Numbered from the stretch's first letter, positions 8,910 to 17,138 are shown. The stretch: 64,000 bases of DNA from Paenibacillus sp. LHD-38 (GCF_031157315.1 NZ_JAVIFU010000015.1:97636-161635), one strand, 5' to 3'. Program-made: numbers and translations. The notes: generated from the sequence alone by a model not told the origin.

Positions 8910-9222
8910 CCGCTATTCGGTGGAGTGGTCAAGGACAGCGCTTCGTCGTCTGTTTACGTTCCAAAGGATTGACCATGACCAGGTATATCAATTGTCATTG
9001 CATTTTTTGGGCAAGGATCCGTTCGCTCAAGCAGACAAAACAGCTGACTATGAGAATTATGCCTACAATGGCTTTTGCCTTAAAATGATTCGGAATGTTG
9101 TAGTAGTCTATTCGGTGGACGTGAAGAGTAAAAAGGTAAGGATACGCGCTTGCCATCACGGAGGAAGCGGAGATGTCGCCCAAATTTTATACGGCATCGA
9201 GCCTCCATTCACAAATGATTAA
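8896..9222 (+). CDS. RelE/ParE-like toxin candidate
   Basis: 108 aa from ATG 8896, overlapping the upstream stop by 14 bp. The pattern YSVEWSRTALRRLFTF, then LGKDPFAQADKTADYEN, then GFCLKMIRNVVVVYSVD and KKVRIRACHHGG follows the strand-helix-helix-strand order of the RelE/ParE superfamily, including a basic C-terminal strand. Such toxins cleave ribosome-bound mRNA or poison gyrase; which applies cannot be read here. It sits in the gerE-flanked insert. Confidence 0.55.
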   Translation: MSVNDRYSVEWSRTALRRLFTFQRIDHDQVYQLSLHFLGKDPFAQADKTADYENYAYNGFCLKMIRNVVVVYSVDVKSKKVRIRACHHGGSGDVAQILYGIEPPFTND

Positions 9223-9261
9223 GTCATCTTCAAATTCAGTTGTGTTTCAAAACACATCATG

Positions 9262-9392
9262 AATGTCATGCAAAAGCTGAACGTCAAAGGTCGTTCACAA
9301 GCGGTTGTCGAGCTAATCAAGCTTGGTGAATTACAAATCTAACATAGCAATATGATCGGACAGCATAGCGATATGCTGTCTTATTTTTGTTT
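9262..9392 (+). repeat. gerE 3'-end direct repeat, copy 2
   Basis: An exact 131-bp copy of 7805-7935 that includes the gerE stop codon and terminator hairpin (9359-9380 plus T-run). No gerE start is in frame upstream, so it is a non-coding relic. The spacing between copies is 1457 bp. Confidence 0.92.
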
Positions 9393-9425
9393 TCGTAGAC
9401 GTTTTCAATTTATTATACGCTAGCG

Positions 9426-9463
9426 CAAAAAAATCGACTGCCTCAGTATGAAGGCAATCGATT
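9426..9463 (-). terminator. Terminator of the minus-strand Cys-rich gene
   Basis: On the minus strand, AATCGATTGCCT / AGGCAGTCGATT forms a long stem followed by TTTTTTT, immediately downstream of the stop at 9474. Confidence 0.75.
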
Positions 9464-9473
9464 ATAATTCGGA

Positions 9474-9722
9474 TTAAAATCCATATTCTCGCAGTTGTTC
9501 ACAGCATTCGGCTATTTTGATTAAGTCTGATTTTGAGTAACCGTCACGTTTCGTTTTCAAGCTGCACAGCCTACAGGAACAATGAATTTTTCCTTTTTTG
9601 AACATGCCGTAGAATTTAACGGACCATCCCCGCGGCAAGGATAGATTCATTTTACGCTGAATTACTCGCTTGTTTTGATGTCTAACATACGATTGATTTC
9701 GATTCTTTCTATGCTGCTTCAT
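9474..9722 (-). CDS. Small basic Cys-containing protein, unknown
   Basis: 82 aa from the ATG at 9722, with AGGGAG about 10 nt upstream; ATG 9728 and GTG 9731 are in-frame alternatives. The N-terminal half is very basic (KQHRKNRNQSYVRHQNKR). The C-terminal half has a CSCRLC motif followed by KRDGYSKSDLIKIAECCEQL. The CxCxxC cluster and positive charge suggest a small zinc- or nucleic-acid-binding protein, but I do not know its function. It lies between the second and third gerE-tail copies and has its own terminator. Confidence 0.55.
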   Translation of the reverse strand: MKQHRKNRNQSYVRHQNKRVIQRKMNLSLPRGWSVKFYGMFKKGKIHCSCRLCSLKTKRDGYSKSDLIKIAECCEQLREYGF

Positions 9723-9731
9723 GACCATCAC

Positions 9732-9812
9732 GCTCCCTGGGCTAAGGCTCAGCCCGGAGGAGATAACAGGGTATGTAATTCCTACGGGCAGAGCATGATG
9801 GCGGCTATTGTT
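9732..9812 (-). promoter_or_regulatory. Possible structured leader of the Cys-rich gene
   Basis: On the minus strand, GGGCTGAGCCTTAGCCC forms a 5-bp GGGCT/AGCCC hairpin just before the ribosome binding site. A longer-range pairing is possible between CCATCATGCTCT and GGGAGCGTGATGG, with two G-U pairs, and would enclose it. The two structures overlap the ribosome binding site, so a translation switch is conceivable. I could not match it to a known riboswitch class. Confidence 0.3.
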
Positions 9813-9955
9813 GGATAATGAAGCATCGGGAACACCTGCCTAATGTTATTTTGATATATAGCAAATGATCAAACTGAACATATTTACATTAATTCCATCG
9901 TTGATTATAGCAGAATTAATAGACATACAGAAGAATGAAAGAAAAAGGTTCACTT

Positions 9956-10034
9956 ATTAAGCTTGTTAAATAACAAATCTGTTGTAGTATTATATTCAGG
10001 CGGCATATTGATATGCTGTCTGATTTTTCCGTTT
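9956..10034 (+). repeat. Degenerate third gerE-tail copy
   Basis: AAGCTTGTTAAATAACAAATCT and the following GGCGGCATATTGATATGCTGTCTGATTTTT align with the gerE tail and terminator (7859-7935) with roughly 70% identity. The hairpin and T-run are partly kept. It is an older relic of the duplicated segment. The rest of 9732-10109 shows no coding evidence. Confidence 0.6.
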
Positions 10035-10108
10035 ATTATCTCATTATTTTAAACAATTGATCCGATAATTAACTTTTAACACTATGAGGAAAAGAGAAAA
10101 TTTAAAAG

Positions 10109-11416
10109 ATGAAAATACAATTATCCACTAAAAAAAGAATGATTTATTTTACCATTTTATCCATAACGGTATTGAGTTTGCTGACAGGAATTAAATTATA
10201 TTTTTCCTATCATTCCACGAGTAAATCGGCTGAGATTACGTTAGCGAAGCAATATACGGAAATAGCTGAAGATATCGCAGATGGGCTTGATATAGAGACC
10301 TATAAGCGGTTTCTCCAATCTAAAGCCGATGATGAGCACCGAAAGAAGCTGAAGCTGTACTTGGAGGAATATCATAAACGAATTAATGCTCTCTATGTGT
10401 ATATTCTGCTTCTCGATGACACGGATGTGTCGAAGGTAATGGTTTCCGCATTTCCACCGCAGGTTATGGATATGCCGATTGGTTTTCCGTGCACGGTCCC
10501 CGCTGCTCAGGTGCGTCTGGCTAAGCAGGGATCAAAATACAGTACAGATCTCATTCATGATGAGTTGACAGGGTCGTATTTATCCGTTGGGGTTCCGTTT
10601 TTTGACGATAACGGGGTCGTGCTGGGTGTTCTAGGGATAGATATTTCTACCAAGGAACTGGAGATCATCAGCCATCAGGTCATCCGAAACAATATGTTTA
10701 TTTTTGGAATGGATATCTTATTTGCACTCGTATTGGTAGCCGTGGTCCTTTTCTTGAACAAATGGTACAGGGCTCGCCTTAACCGGGATTTACAGGAATC
10801 GGAGAAGATGTATATCTCGGAGCTGGGGAAGGTAGTAGACACGATCAAATCAAGCCGGCATGATTTGATGAATCATTTTCAGGTGCTGAATGGATTAATG
10901 GACATCGGAAAGCACGATCAAGCGCATGATTATTTGAAGCAGCTGACCGAGGAATCCAAAACGCTGCATTTATCCTTGAGCGTCAAAAATCCTATGCTTC
11001 TGGTACTCTTTAAGAGTAAATGGGAGCTGGCACATTCTAAAAATATTAGGATCAGCTTCGAAACGGATTACAATGCGTTTGACCGGCTGGCATCGATGGA
11101 TTTGGTTAAGCTCTTCTCGAATCTGTTGGATAACGCGATTGAGGCAGTAGAAACTTATGAAGGTGAGCTTCCACGAGACATTCATGTAAGCTGCAAAGCG
11201 ATTAATGGCAGCTACCAATTTGCTGTTTTGAATCCGGCCGTGCTTACGGATCTTGAACTAGGCGAGTTTTTTCAAACCGGCTTCACGACCAAGCATGATG
11301 GTCAGGGGGTACATGGGAACGGGCTCTCGATCGTGAAGAGAACCGTTGAGAAGTATAAGGGAGATATGGTTTACCGTTATGAGGATGGCAAGCTGCTGAT
11401 GCAAATTGTGATCTGA
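10109..11416 (+). CDS. Spo0B/CitA-type sensor histidine kinase, orphan
   Basis: 435 aa. It has two membrane helices (residues 12-33 and 196-217) bracketing an extracellular PAS/Cache-like sensor domain, then a Spo0B-type dimerisation helix with the phospho-acceptor His251 (SSRHDLMNHFQVLNGL). A GHKL ATPase follows, with NLLDNAIEAV and GNGLSIVKRTVEKYKGD. Members of this group sense small ligands or control competence and sporulation. No response-regulator gene is adjacent, so its partner must be elsewhere. Start ATG 10109 has only a weak purine-rich ribosome binding site. Confidence 0.85.
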   Translation: MKIQLSTKKRMIYFTILSITVLSLLTGIKLYFSYHSTSKSAEITLAKQYTEIAEDIADGLDIETYKRFLQSKADDEHRKKLKLYLEEYHKRINALYVYILLLDDTDVSKVMVSAFPPQVMDMPIGFPCTVPAAQVRLAKQGSKYSTDLIHDELTGSYLSVGVPFFDDNGVVLGVLGIDISTKELEIISHQVIRNNMFIFGMDILFALVLVAVVLFLNKWYRARLNRDLQESEKMYISELGKVVDTIKSSRHDLMNHFQVLNGLMDIGKHDQAHDYLKQLTEESKTLHLSLSVKNPMLLVLFKSKWELAHSKNIRISFETDYNAFDRLASMDLVKLFSNLLDNAIEAVETYEGELPRDIHVSCKAINGSYQFAVLNPAVLTDLELGEFFQTGFTTKHDGQGVHGNGLSIVKRTVEKYKGDMVYRYEDGKLLMQIVI

Positions 11417-11590
11417 CAGCTGTAGCTCAACCCGCGTGATTACATTCGAAGCGCCGTAAAGCACTTATCGAGTACACGCATCGTCATAATCAGGGAAATA
11501 CCTGAACTAGGGCAGGATTGTTTAACGAGAAGTGGAATTTATGTATAAATGGTTTTGAATATAACGGTTAGTAAGAGGGGATTATACCAA

Positions 11591-11914
11591 ATGAGTTATG
11601 ATATTCATATTACGAGAGCGGATCATTGGACAGAGAGTACAAATAAACCAATTGCGATGGAAGAGTTAAAGAATTATTTTTCCGGGAAAAGCGAGTTTGA
11701 ATATTCTAAAGAATTTTCTATAACGGGTCCATTTTCGATGACCATAAGCGGGGAGTTTTTCATCTGGTCCAATGAAGATGTGAAGGTGCCGTTTCGATAC
11801 TCAGAAGGCATGATTACCATCTCGCATGCTGACGATGAGGTCATTGATAAGATGAAGGAAGTGGCGGCTGAGTTGAATGCAATCGTTCAGGGAGAAGAAG
11901 GGGAAACCTATTAG
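11591..11914 (+). CDS. Hypothetical protein
   Basis: 107 aa from the ATG at 11591, with AGAGGGGATT upstream. MSYDIHITRADHW starts a soluble alpha/beta protein, with aromatic strands (SMTISGEFFIWSNED) and a C-terminal helix (VIDKMKEVAAELNAIVQG). Similar short proteins are common in Paenibacillus and Bacillus, but I know no function. It stands alone between the orphan kinase and the next small gene. Confidence 0.6.
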   Translation: MSYDIHITRADHWTESTNKPIAMEELKNYFSGKSEFEYSKEFSITGPFSMTISGEFFIWSNEDVKVPFRYSEGMITISHADDEVIDKMKEVAAELNAIVQGEEGETY

Positions 11915-11972
11915 ACTAGCGTTCAAACAATTACGACACGATTACAGCGAGCAATGAAGTGGCCCGAATTTA

Positions 11973-12299
11973 TTGCGACACGCAAGTATTAAGGGGTCGG
12001 TTGATATCCAAAAGAAAAGGTACATATTTATCGTTATCGCGTTGTTTCTGCTTGTCACAAAGTTCTCGACGCCAAGCGCAATGGATTATCATGACTATCT
12101 AAAAAATGAGCATGGGCTCTCGGATAAGGTTATTTCATCCGAGTATATCCGTCATCTGCCGATCTACATGACAGCGGAAACAAACATTTCTTATGACGAA
12201 AATAACAAGATCCGTGTCTTGGGTATGTTTAATCATTTTTTTGTTCTGGAAAATAAATTGAAATTACCCGCAGACATACCAAAAAAGCCCGGATCCTGA
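11973..12299 (+). CDS. Small secreted or membrane-anchored hypothetical protein
   Basis: 108 aa if started at the TTG at 11973, which lacks a clear ribosome binding site; the true start is uncertain. Residues 15-31 (KRYIFIVIALFLLVTKF) form a signal peptide or anchor. The mature part contains DYHDYLKNEHG and ends in KPGS. Its stop codon lies inside the terminator hairpin shared with ptsI. Family not recognised. Confidence 0.4.
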   Translation: MRHASIKGSVDIQKKRYIFIVIALFLLVTKFSTPSAMDYHDYLKNEHGLSDKVISSEYIRHLPIYMTAETNISYDENNKIRVLGMFNHFFVLENKLKLPADIPKKPGS

Positions 12300-12311
12300 T
12301 CCGGGCTTTTA
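12281..12311. terminator. Bidirectional terminator between the small gene and ptsI
   Basis: AAAAGCCCGGATC / GATCCGGGCTTTT is an almost perfect palindrome with A-run and T-run tails, so it can end transcription from both directions. Confidence 0.88.
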
Positions 12312-12317
12312 AACATG

Positions 12318-14051
12318 TTACTTTATTGCAGGAACATGCTCCTCTATATACGCGCGAACTTCTTCTGCCGTGCTTAGCTCGAGTACGGCCTGCGCGACCT
12401 GCTTCATATCCTGCTGCGACAGCTTGGCCAGCAAGGCGCGCGCCGGAAGAATTGCGCTCGCGCTCATGCTGAATTCATCGAGCCCTAGACCGAGAAGAAT
12501 GGGGAGGGCATGCTTCTGTCCAGCCATTTCCCCGCACATGCCCGCCCATTTGCCATTGGCATGAGCAGCAGTTATCACGCGCTCAATAAGCTGTAAGACA
12601 GCAGGGTGGAGCGGGTCATTCAAGTAACCGAGCTTCGGATTCATGCGGTCGGCAGCAAGCGTGTACTGTACTAAATCATTTGTTCCGATGCTGAAAAAAT
12701 CTACTTCCTTCGCGAATTTATCGGCAAGCAGCGCGGCTGCCGGAATCTCAATCATAATGCCGGTTTCAATACGGGGATTATACGCAATCCCAGCCGCGCT
12801 TAGCTCTTGCTTCGTTTCCTCGAGCATCGCCTTAGCTTGACGCCACTCACCAAGCGTCGCAATCATCGGGAACATGATTTTTAAATTACCAAAGGCGCTG
12901 GCCCGCAAAATCGCACGAAGCTGCGTCTTAAACATTTCCGGCCGATCCAGGCAAATACGGATTGCGCGGTAGCCAAGGAAGGGATTGTCCTCCTTCGGAA
13001 GCTTAAGGTAAGGGATTTCTTTATCTCCGCCAATATCAATCGTTCGGATAACGATAGGAGAATTGCTCGCGAACGCCTCCGCCGCTTTGCGGTAAGCCTC
13101 GAATTGCAAGTCCTCGGAGGGAAGCTGGTCCGCATCCATATAAAGAAATTCGGTACGAAATAATCCGATGCCCTCCGCCCCCGCAGAAGCTGCAAGCTCC
13201 GCATCCTTCACGAGTCCGATATTTGCAACCAGCTCGACATGAACGCCGTCGCTGCTAATGGAGGGCTGATTCAAATAGGTTTGATGCAATTTCCGAATTT
13301 CAAGCTGCTGCTGCTGTAATTGTGTATACTGGGCAACCATAGCTTCATCCGGGTTGATATAAATTTTCCCGTCCGTTCCGTCAATAATAACGGATTGACC
13401 GCTTTTTACGGCATTTTCCATGTTGCTGCCAATGCCGACTACCGCGGGAATGCCTATGGATCGGGCAATAATGGCAGAATGGGAGGTGCGTCCGCCGGCT
13501 TGCGTAACAAAACCAATCACCTTTGCCGGATCCAGCTGCGCGGTATCCGATGGCGTCAAATCTTCTGCAAACAGGATGATTGGACCTGAATCATCGTTTA
13601 GAGCTTCGTCTGAAATGCCCAGCAGTTTATTTAAGACGCGTCTGCTCACATCGCGAATATCGGCTGCGCGCTCCTTGAGATTAGGATCATCGAGTCCGCC
13701 GATCATCTCTGCGATTTCCTCGGAGACGGTGTGAAAAGCGAACTCGACATTCACCTGCTCCGATTGAACGAGCTCCTTGGATCGATCGATGAGCTCCTCA
13801 TCCTCCAGCAGCATGAGATGCGCTTCGAAAATCTCAGCCTCATGCTCTTTTTTCTGCTCCAGCAGTTGGGCATGGATCGCCTCGAGCTCAAGGCGGGTCG
13901 CGGCTATCGCAGCATCAAAGCGGTTGATTTCGTTATCCAATTGCTCGTTCGCAAGCTGAATTTTCTCGATAGGAACAGTCTTCGCCGTTAATACCTTTGC
14001 CGCCCCGATCGCATAGCCGGGCGAAGCGGCAATTCCTTGAAGCAGCATCAT
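12318..14051 (-). CDS. ptsI: PTS enzyme I
   Basis: 577 aa, full length. Enzyme I takes phosphate from phosphoenolpyruvate and passes it to HPr in the cytoplasm. The N-terminal phosphohistidine domain has His191 in GGRTSHSAIIARS. The PEP-binding C-terminal barrel shows GIGLFRTEFLYMD, IRTIDIGGDKE and GMCGEMAG. It abuts ptsH with no gap, so the two are translated together. It is the last gene of the minus-strand PTS operon and ends at the bidirectional terminator. Confidence 0.96.
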   Translation of the reverse strand: MMLLQGIAASPGYAIGAAKVLTAKTVPIEKIQLANEQLDNEINRFDAAIAATRLELEAIHAQLLEQKKEHEAEIFEAHLMLLEDEELIDRSKELVQSEQVNVEFAFHTVSEEIAEMIGGLDDPNLKERAADIRDVSRRVLNKLLGISDEALNDDSGPIILFAEDLTPSDTAQLDPAKVIGFVTQAGGRTSHSAIIARSIGIPAVVGIGSNMENAVKSGQSVIIDGTDGKIYINPDEAMVAQYTQLQQQQLEIRKLHQTYLNQPSISSDGVHVELVANIGLVKDAELAASAGAEGIGLFRTEFLYMDADQLPSEDLQFEAYRKAAEAFASNSPIVIRTIDIGGDKEIPYLKLPKEDNPFLGYRAIRICLDRPEMFKTQLRAILRASAFGNLKIMFPMIATLGEWRQAKAMLEETKQELSAAGIAYNPRIETGIMIEIPAAALLADKFAKEVDFFSIGTNDLVQYTLAADRMNPKLGYLNDPLHPAVLQLIERVITAAHANGKWAGMCGEMAGQKHALPILLGLGLDEFSMSASAILPARALLAKLSQQDMKQVAQAVLELSTAEEVRAYIEEHVPAIK

Positions 14052-14327
14052 TTATTGCCCCTTTTCCGCATGCTGTTCTACCAAAACAAGGATCTCCCCA
14101 ATAGCTGCAACGACTTCTTCGGCTTGTTCGCCTTCAGCGCTGACGGTAATGCTGTCGCCAAGCTTTGCCCCAGCTGAAATAACGTGAACGAGGCTTTTGG
14201 CGTTAAAGCTTTTGCCTTCTTTCTCAAGCGTAACGGCTCCGGGGAAAGCTTTTGCAGCCTCAACGATTTTACGGGCAGGTCTAGCGTGTATACCGAAAGG
14301 GTTTTGTATCACAAAGTTGTTTTGCAT
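14052..14327 (-). CDS. ptsH: PTS phosphocarrier HPr
   Basis: 91 aa. HPr relays phosphate from enzyme I to EIIA. The phosphorylation site is His14 in FGIHARPA. The HprK regulatory serine corresponds to Ser45 (NAKSLVHVISAG), which in Firmicutes links HPr to CcpA-mediated repression. The gene sits directly upstream of ptsI and 28 bp after the EIICB gene. Confidence 0.95.
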   Translation of the reverse strand: MQNNFVIQNPFGIHARPARKIVEAAKAFPGAVTLEKEGKSFNAKSLVHVISAGAKLGDSITVSAEGEQAEEVVAAIGEILVLVEQHAEKGQ

Positions 14328-14355
14328 CGGATTTCCACTCCTATTTTCTGTTTGT

Positions 14356-15807
14356 TTACAGTAATTTTTTGATTTCGTCTTTTAGCTGCTCGGACTGTGT
14401 TCCGAAGATTACCTGTACGGCGCCTTTGCCTAAACGGATAATGCCGGCAGCGCCCATACCCTTAAGCTTAGTGTCGTTGACGATCGCTTCATCCTTGACG
14501 ACTAAACGAAGCCGTGTGATACAAGCGTCCAAACCAATGATATTAGATGAACCGCCGAGTGCCTGCAGGACGTTTTCTGCTTTGCTGCCGGCTTTTGCAT
14601 CCGATTTAACGGTATCTGAGCTTTCATCATCGACAACATCGTCCTCGCGGCCAGGTGTCTTGATGTTGAATTTTAAGATCATAAAGCGGAACAAGAAATA
14701 GTACACGACTGCAAACGCAAGCCCCACGGGTATGATAAGCAGCGGATTTGTAGCGAGCTGATAGTTGACTGCATAATCAATAAAGCCTGCTGAGAATCCG
14801 AAGCCGTGCTTAACGTCCATTTGGTAAAGGATCAAACCGGATAGACCGGTTAGCAATGCGTGAATGACAAACAAAAACGGCGCGGCGAACATAAAAGCAA
14901 ATTCAAGCGGCTCGGTAATGCCGGTCAGGAATGAAGCAAAAGCAGTTCCGATGAAGATAGAGGCAACCATCTTTCTCTTTTCCTTGCGGGCTGTATGGAT
15001 AATTGCAAGCGCCCCAGCTGGCAAAGCGAACATCATTATCGGGAAAAATCCGGTCATGAACATGCCTGCCGTTTTGTCGCCGGCGAAGAAACGCGTCAAA
15101 TCGCCATGGACGACCTTACCCGCTGCATCCGTGTAATCGCCGATCTGGAACCAAGCGATGGAATTGATAACATGATGCAAGCCGGTAGGGATAAGCAATC
15201 GGTTTGCCGTGAGGAAAACGAAGGAACCGATGCCGCCAAAGCCGACGACCCAGCGTCCGAATGTATCCAAAGCAGCCTGTACGGGACCCCAAACAAGGCC
15301 CAGCAAAAGAGCGACAATCACCATAATCAAAGAGGTAATTATCGGCACAAACCGTTTGCCGCTGAAGAATCCCAGCCAATCCGGCAGTTTTATATTATGG
15401 AACCGTTTATATAAGTAAGCGGAGATAAGTCCGGCGATAATACCGCCTAGCACACCCATGTTAAGGACGACGTCCTTGCCGACGATCCCGGTGAAGACAA
15501 GAGGGACTTTCAATTGAACCGTAACGAGCACTTGGTATGCAATGACGGCAGCAAGCGCGGCAACCGCATCGCCTGCAAGGCCAATGGCAACGCCGACCGC
15601 AAAGATAAGCGGCAAATGATCGAAAATAGCAGATCCTCCGGCAGCAAGAAACGGCGCGATGTACTGGTTAATAAACTCGCCTGCGCTTCCCATATGGAAG
15701 TCCTTCACATAATCGATATTCCCAAAACGAAGCAGGATGGAAGCCGCGGGAAGCGCGGCAACCGGAAGCATTAATGCTTTACCTATTTTTTGCAGGAAGG
15801 CCAGCAT
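14356..15807 (-). CDS. PTS EIICB component, GlcNAc/glucose family (NagP-like)
   Basis: 483 aa. A hydrophobic EIIC channel (residues 1-385, starting MLAFLQKIGKALMLPVAALP) is joined by a linker to an EIIB domain with the phosphocysteine at Cys429 (IIGLDACITRLRL). The opening motif and the NIKTPGRE linker resemble N-acetylglucosamine permeases more than glucose PtsG, but the two are close and substrate is uncertain. EIIA is a separate gene just upstream. GTG-free start: ATG 15807 with AGAGG ahead. Confidence 0.88.
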   Translation of the reverse strand: MLAFLQKIGKALMLPVAALPAASILLRFGNIDYVKDFHMGSAGEFINQYIAPFLAAGGSAIFDHLPLIFAVGVAIGLAGDAVAALAAVIAYQVLVTVQLKVPLVFTGIVGKDVVLNMGVLGGIIAGLISAYLYKRFHNIKLPDWLGFFSGKRFVPIITSLIMVIVALLLGLVWGPVQAALDTFGRWVVGFGGIGSFVFLTANRLLIPTGLHHVINSIAWFQIGDYTDAAGKVVHGDLTRFFAGDKTAGMFMTGFFPIMMFALPAGALAIIHTARKEKRKMVASIFIGTAFASFLTGITEPLEFAFMFAAPFLFVIHALLTGLSGLILYQMDVKHGFGFSAGFIDYAVNYQLATNPLLIIPVGLAFAVVYYFLFRFMILKFNIKTPGREDDVVDDESSDTVKSDAKAGSKAENVLQALGGSSNIIGLDACITRLRLVVKDEAIVNDTKLKGMGAAGIIRLGKGAVQVIFGTQSEQLKDEIKKLL

Positions 15808-15850
15808 AATTAATCGTCCTCTTTTCTTATCAAAAGTAATGGATGCGGCC

Positions 15851-16354
15851 TTAGCCGTTCATTTCAGCTTTAAGTATGATTTCATTTCCTGCGGTTACGT
15901 CTCCGCTCGTGACGATATGCTCAAGCTGCTTCACATCATCCTCATTTGCTACAACAATTGGCGTTATTGTCGGATAGCCGGCAGCAGTAATTTTGGTGAT
16001 ATCGAATGAAATGAGTGTATCGCCTGCTTTAAAGCTGTCACCTGAGCCGACATGAGCGGTAAAGCCGTCACCGTTCATCGCTACCGTATTAATGCCGATA
16101 TGAATGAGCAGCTGCAAACCTGAAGCATGCTCAATAATAATGGCGTGGTTGGTATGGATGAGATGGGCTACCGTTCCGTCAAACGGAGCCGTAACTTTGC
16201 CTTCAACCGGTTCGATTGCAAGTCCGTCACCCATATGCTTGCCAGCAAAAGCCTCGTCCAGAACAGCGCTTAAAGGAACTGCCTTTCCTGACAAGGGAGC
16301 TGTAATTTCGATCGTTTTTTGTTTTGATTTTCCGAAAAGTTTGGATAGCATCAT
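15851..16354 (-). CDS. PTS EIIA component, glucose family
   Basis: 167 aa single-domain EIIA-Glc. The two active-site histidines are visible as His70 (THHTNHAIIIEH region) and His85 (LLIHIGINTV). It carries phosphate from HPr to the EIICB gene product encoded next. ATG 16354 follows AGGAGG with good spacing. In Firmicutes this domain is often fused to EIICB; here it is separate. Confidence 0.92.
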   Translation of the reverse strand: MMLSKLFGKSKQKTIEITAPLSGKAVPLSAVLDEAFAGKHMGDGLAIEPVEGKVTAPFDGTVAHLIHTNHAIIIEHASGLQLLIHIGINTVAMNGDGFTAHVGSGDSFKAGDTLISFDITKITAAGYPTITPIVVANEDDVKQLEHIVTSGDVTAGNEIILKAEMNG

Positions 16355-16372
16355 GATGTCCTCCTACTGTTG

Positions 16373-16927
16373 TTAGTCTTCTTGTTTAATAAGTTGCCCT
16401 ACTGGCACATTGTGAATGCCGGAGTAGATATGGAAAGATAAAAATCCGATTTCATCCTCCGGGATATCAACCTCGAAATGCCCCTTGATCCATTCAGCCA
16501 AATGCGCGGCAATCCCATACTCCATAGGAAAGTTCTTTTTCGTCTCATTTAGTAAGGGATTTACAATATCCATGCCGTTACGGAGCCGGTAAACAGCGAA
16601 TTGGATGTGGCTCGGCAAAGCAAAATAAAACTTCGGAGTAACTCCGGCACCTGTTTTTTGTTTGATATAATCGGCAATCCGTTCTGTCATTTCAATGATG
16701 GCAGGATCGATTTCTTCTAGGTATGAATGGTATTGCTTCATCTGCTCGGTATCGTCTAACCGGAAACGTTTCTCGATACGGGTGTCCGTACTTTCAATGG
16801 TTTGACCCGCCTTGAGCGAATACCCTAGTCCTTTGCCCAAAATGACGTATTCTCTCTCACTTTGCAGATCAACCGTCAATAAAACATTGTTGCCGATGGC
16901 GCGTTCTACCCGAAATGCGCGAGCCAT
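16373..16927 (-). CDS. BglG/GlcT-family transcription antiterminator with a single PRD
   Basis: 184 aa from ATG 16927. The N-terminal CAT RNA-binding domain is clear (FRVERAIGNNVLLTVD, ILGKGLGYSLKAGQ). It is followed by one PTS regulation domain with the conserved histidines in PSHIQFAVYRL and GFLSFHIYSG. LicT and GlcT are about 280 aa with two PRDs; this protein ends after PRD1. The EIIA gene follows after 18 bp and there is no sign of a second PRD in any frame. It should bind an RNA antiterminator, probably in its own leader, and respond to EIIB phosphorylation. First gene of the PTS operon. Confidence 0.8.
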   Translation of the reverse strand: MARAFRVERAIGNNVLLTVDLQSEREYVILGKGLGYSLKAGQTIESTDTRIEKRFRLDDTEQMKQYHSYLEEIDPAIIEMTERIADYIKQKTGAGVTPKFYFALPSHIQFAVYRLRNGMDIVNPLLNETKKNFPMEYGIAAHLAEWIKGHFEVDIPEDEIGFLSFHIYSGIHNVPVGQLIKQED

Positions 16928-16966
16928 ACTTGAAATCCCTCCTTTGTCACTAAGATACCCATTTGG

Positions 16967-17032
16967 CAAAAAAAAGAGCCAAGAAGAGACCGCCGTTCTA
17001 ATGTAAATTAGAAGGTAATCTTTTCTTGGCTC
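16967..17032 (-). promoter_or_regulatory. Leader terminator with candidate antiterminator (RAT) hairpin
   Basis: On the minus strand, GAGCCAAGAA pairs with TTCTTGGCTC and is followed by seven T, 40 nt before the antiterminator gene. Within it, TTCTAAT-TTAC-ATTAGAA forms an inner hairpin flanked by GATTACC and GGCGGTC. This fits a terminator/antiterminator switch controlled by the CAT-domain protein encoded next. Confidence 0.7.
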
Positions 17033-17138
17033 ATGCCTCAAACAATAATGAGTAACACGCCAATGTAATATGAGTGATCGTTGGAATCATTTAAATGATT
17101 TTTAAAATCATCCAAATGAATATTAACATCATATTAAT

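Noticed and set aside
9732..9812. tRNA-like or Y-RNA-like gene
   Set aside because: A 12-bp end-pairing is possible, but no T-loop, anticodon arm or CCA-like end could be fitted. Listed only as a possible leader structure.
17085..17130. AT-rich palindromes between catalase and PTS operon as operators
   Set aside because: Short symmetric AT runs are expected by chance here; only the cre-like site had a specific match.
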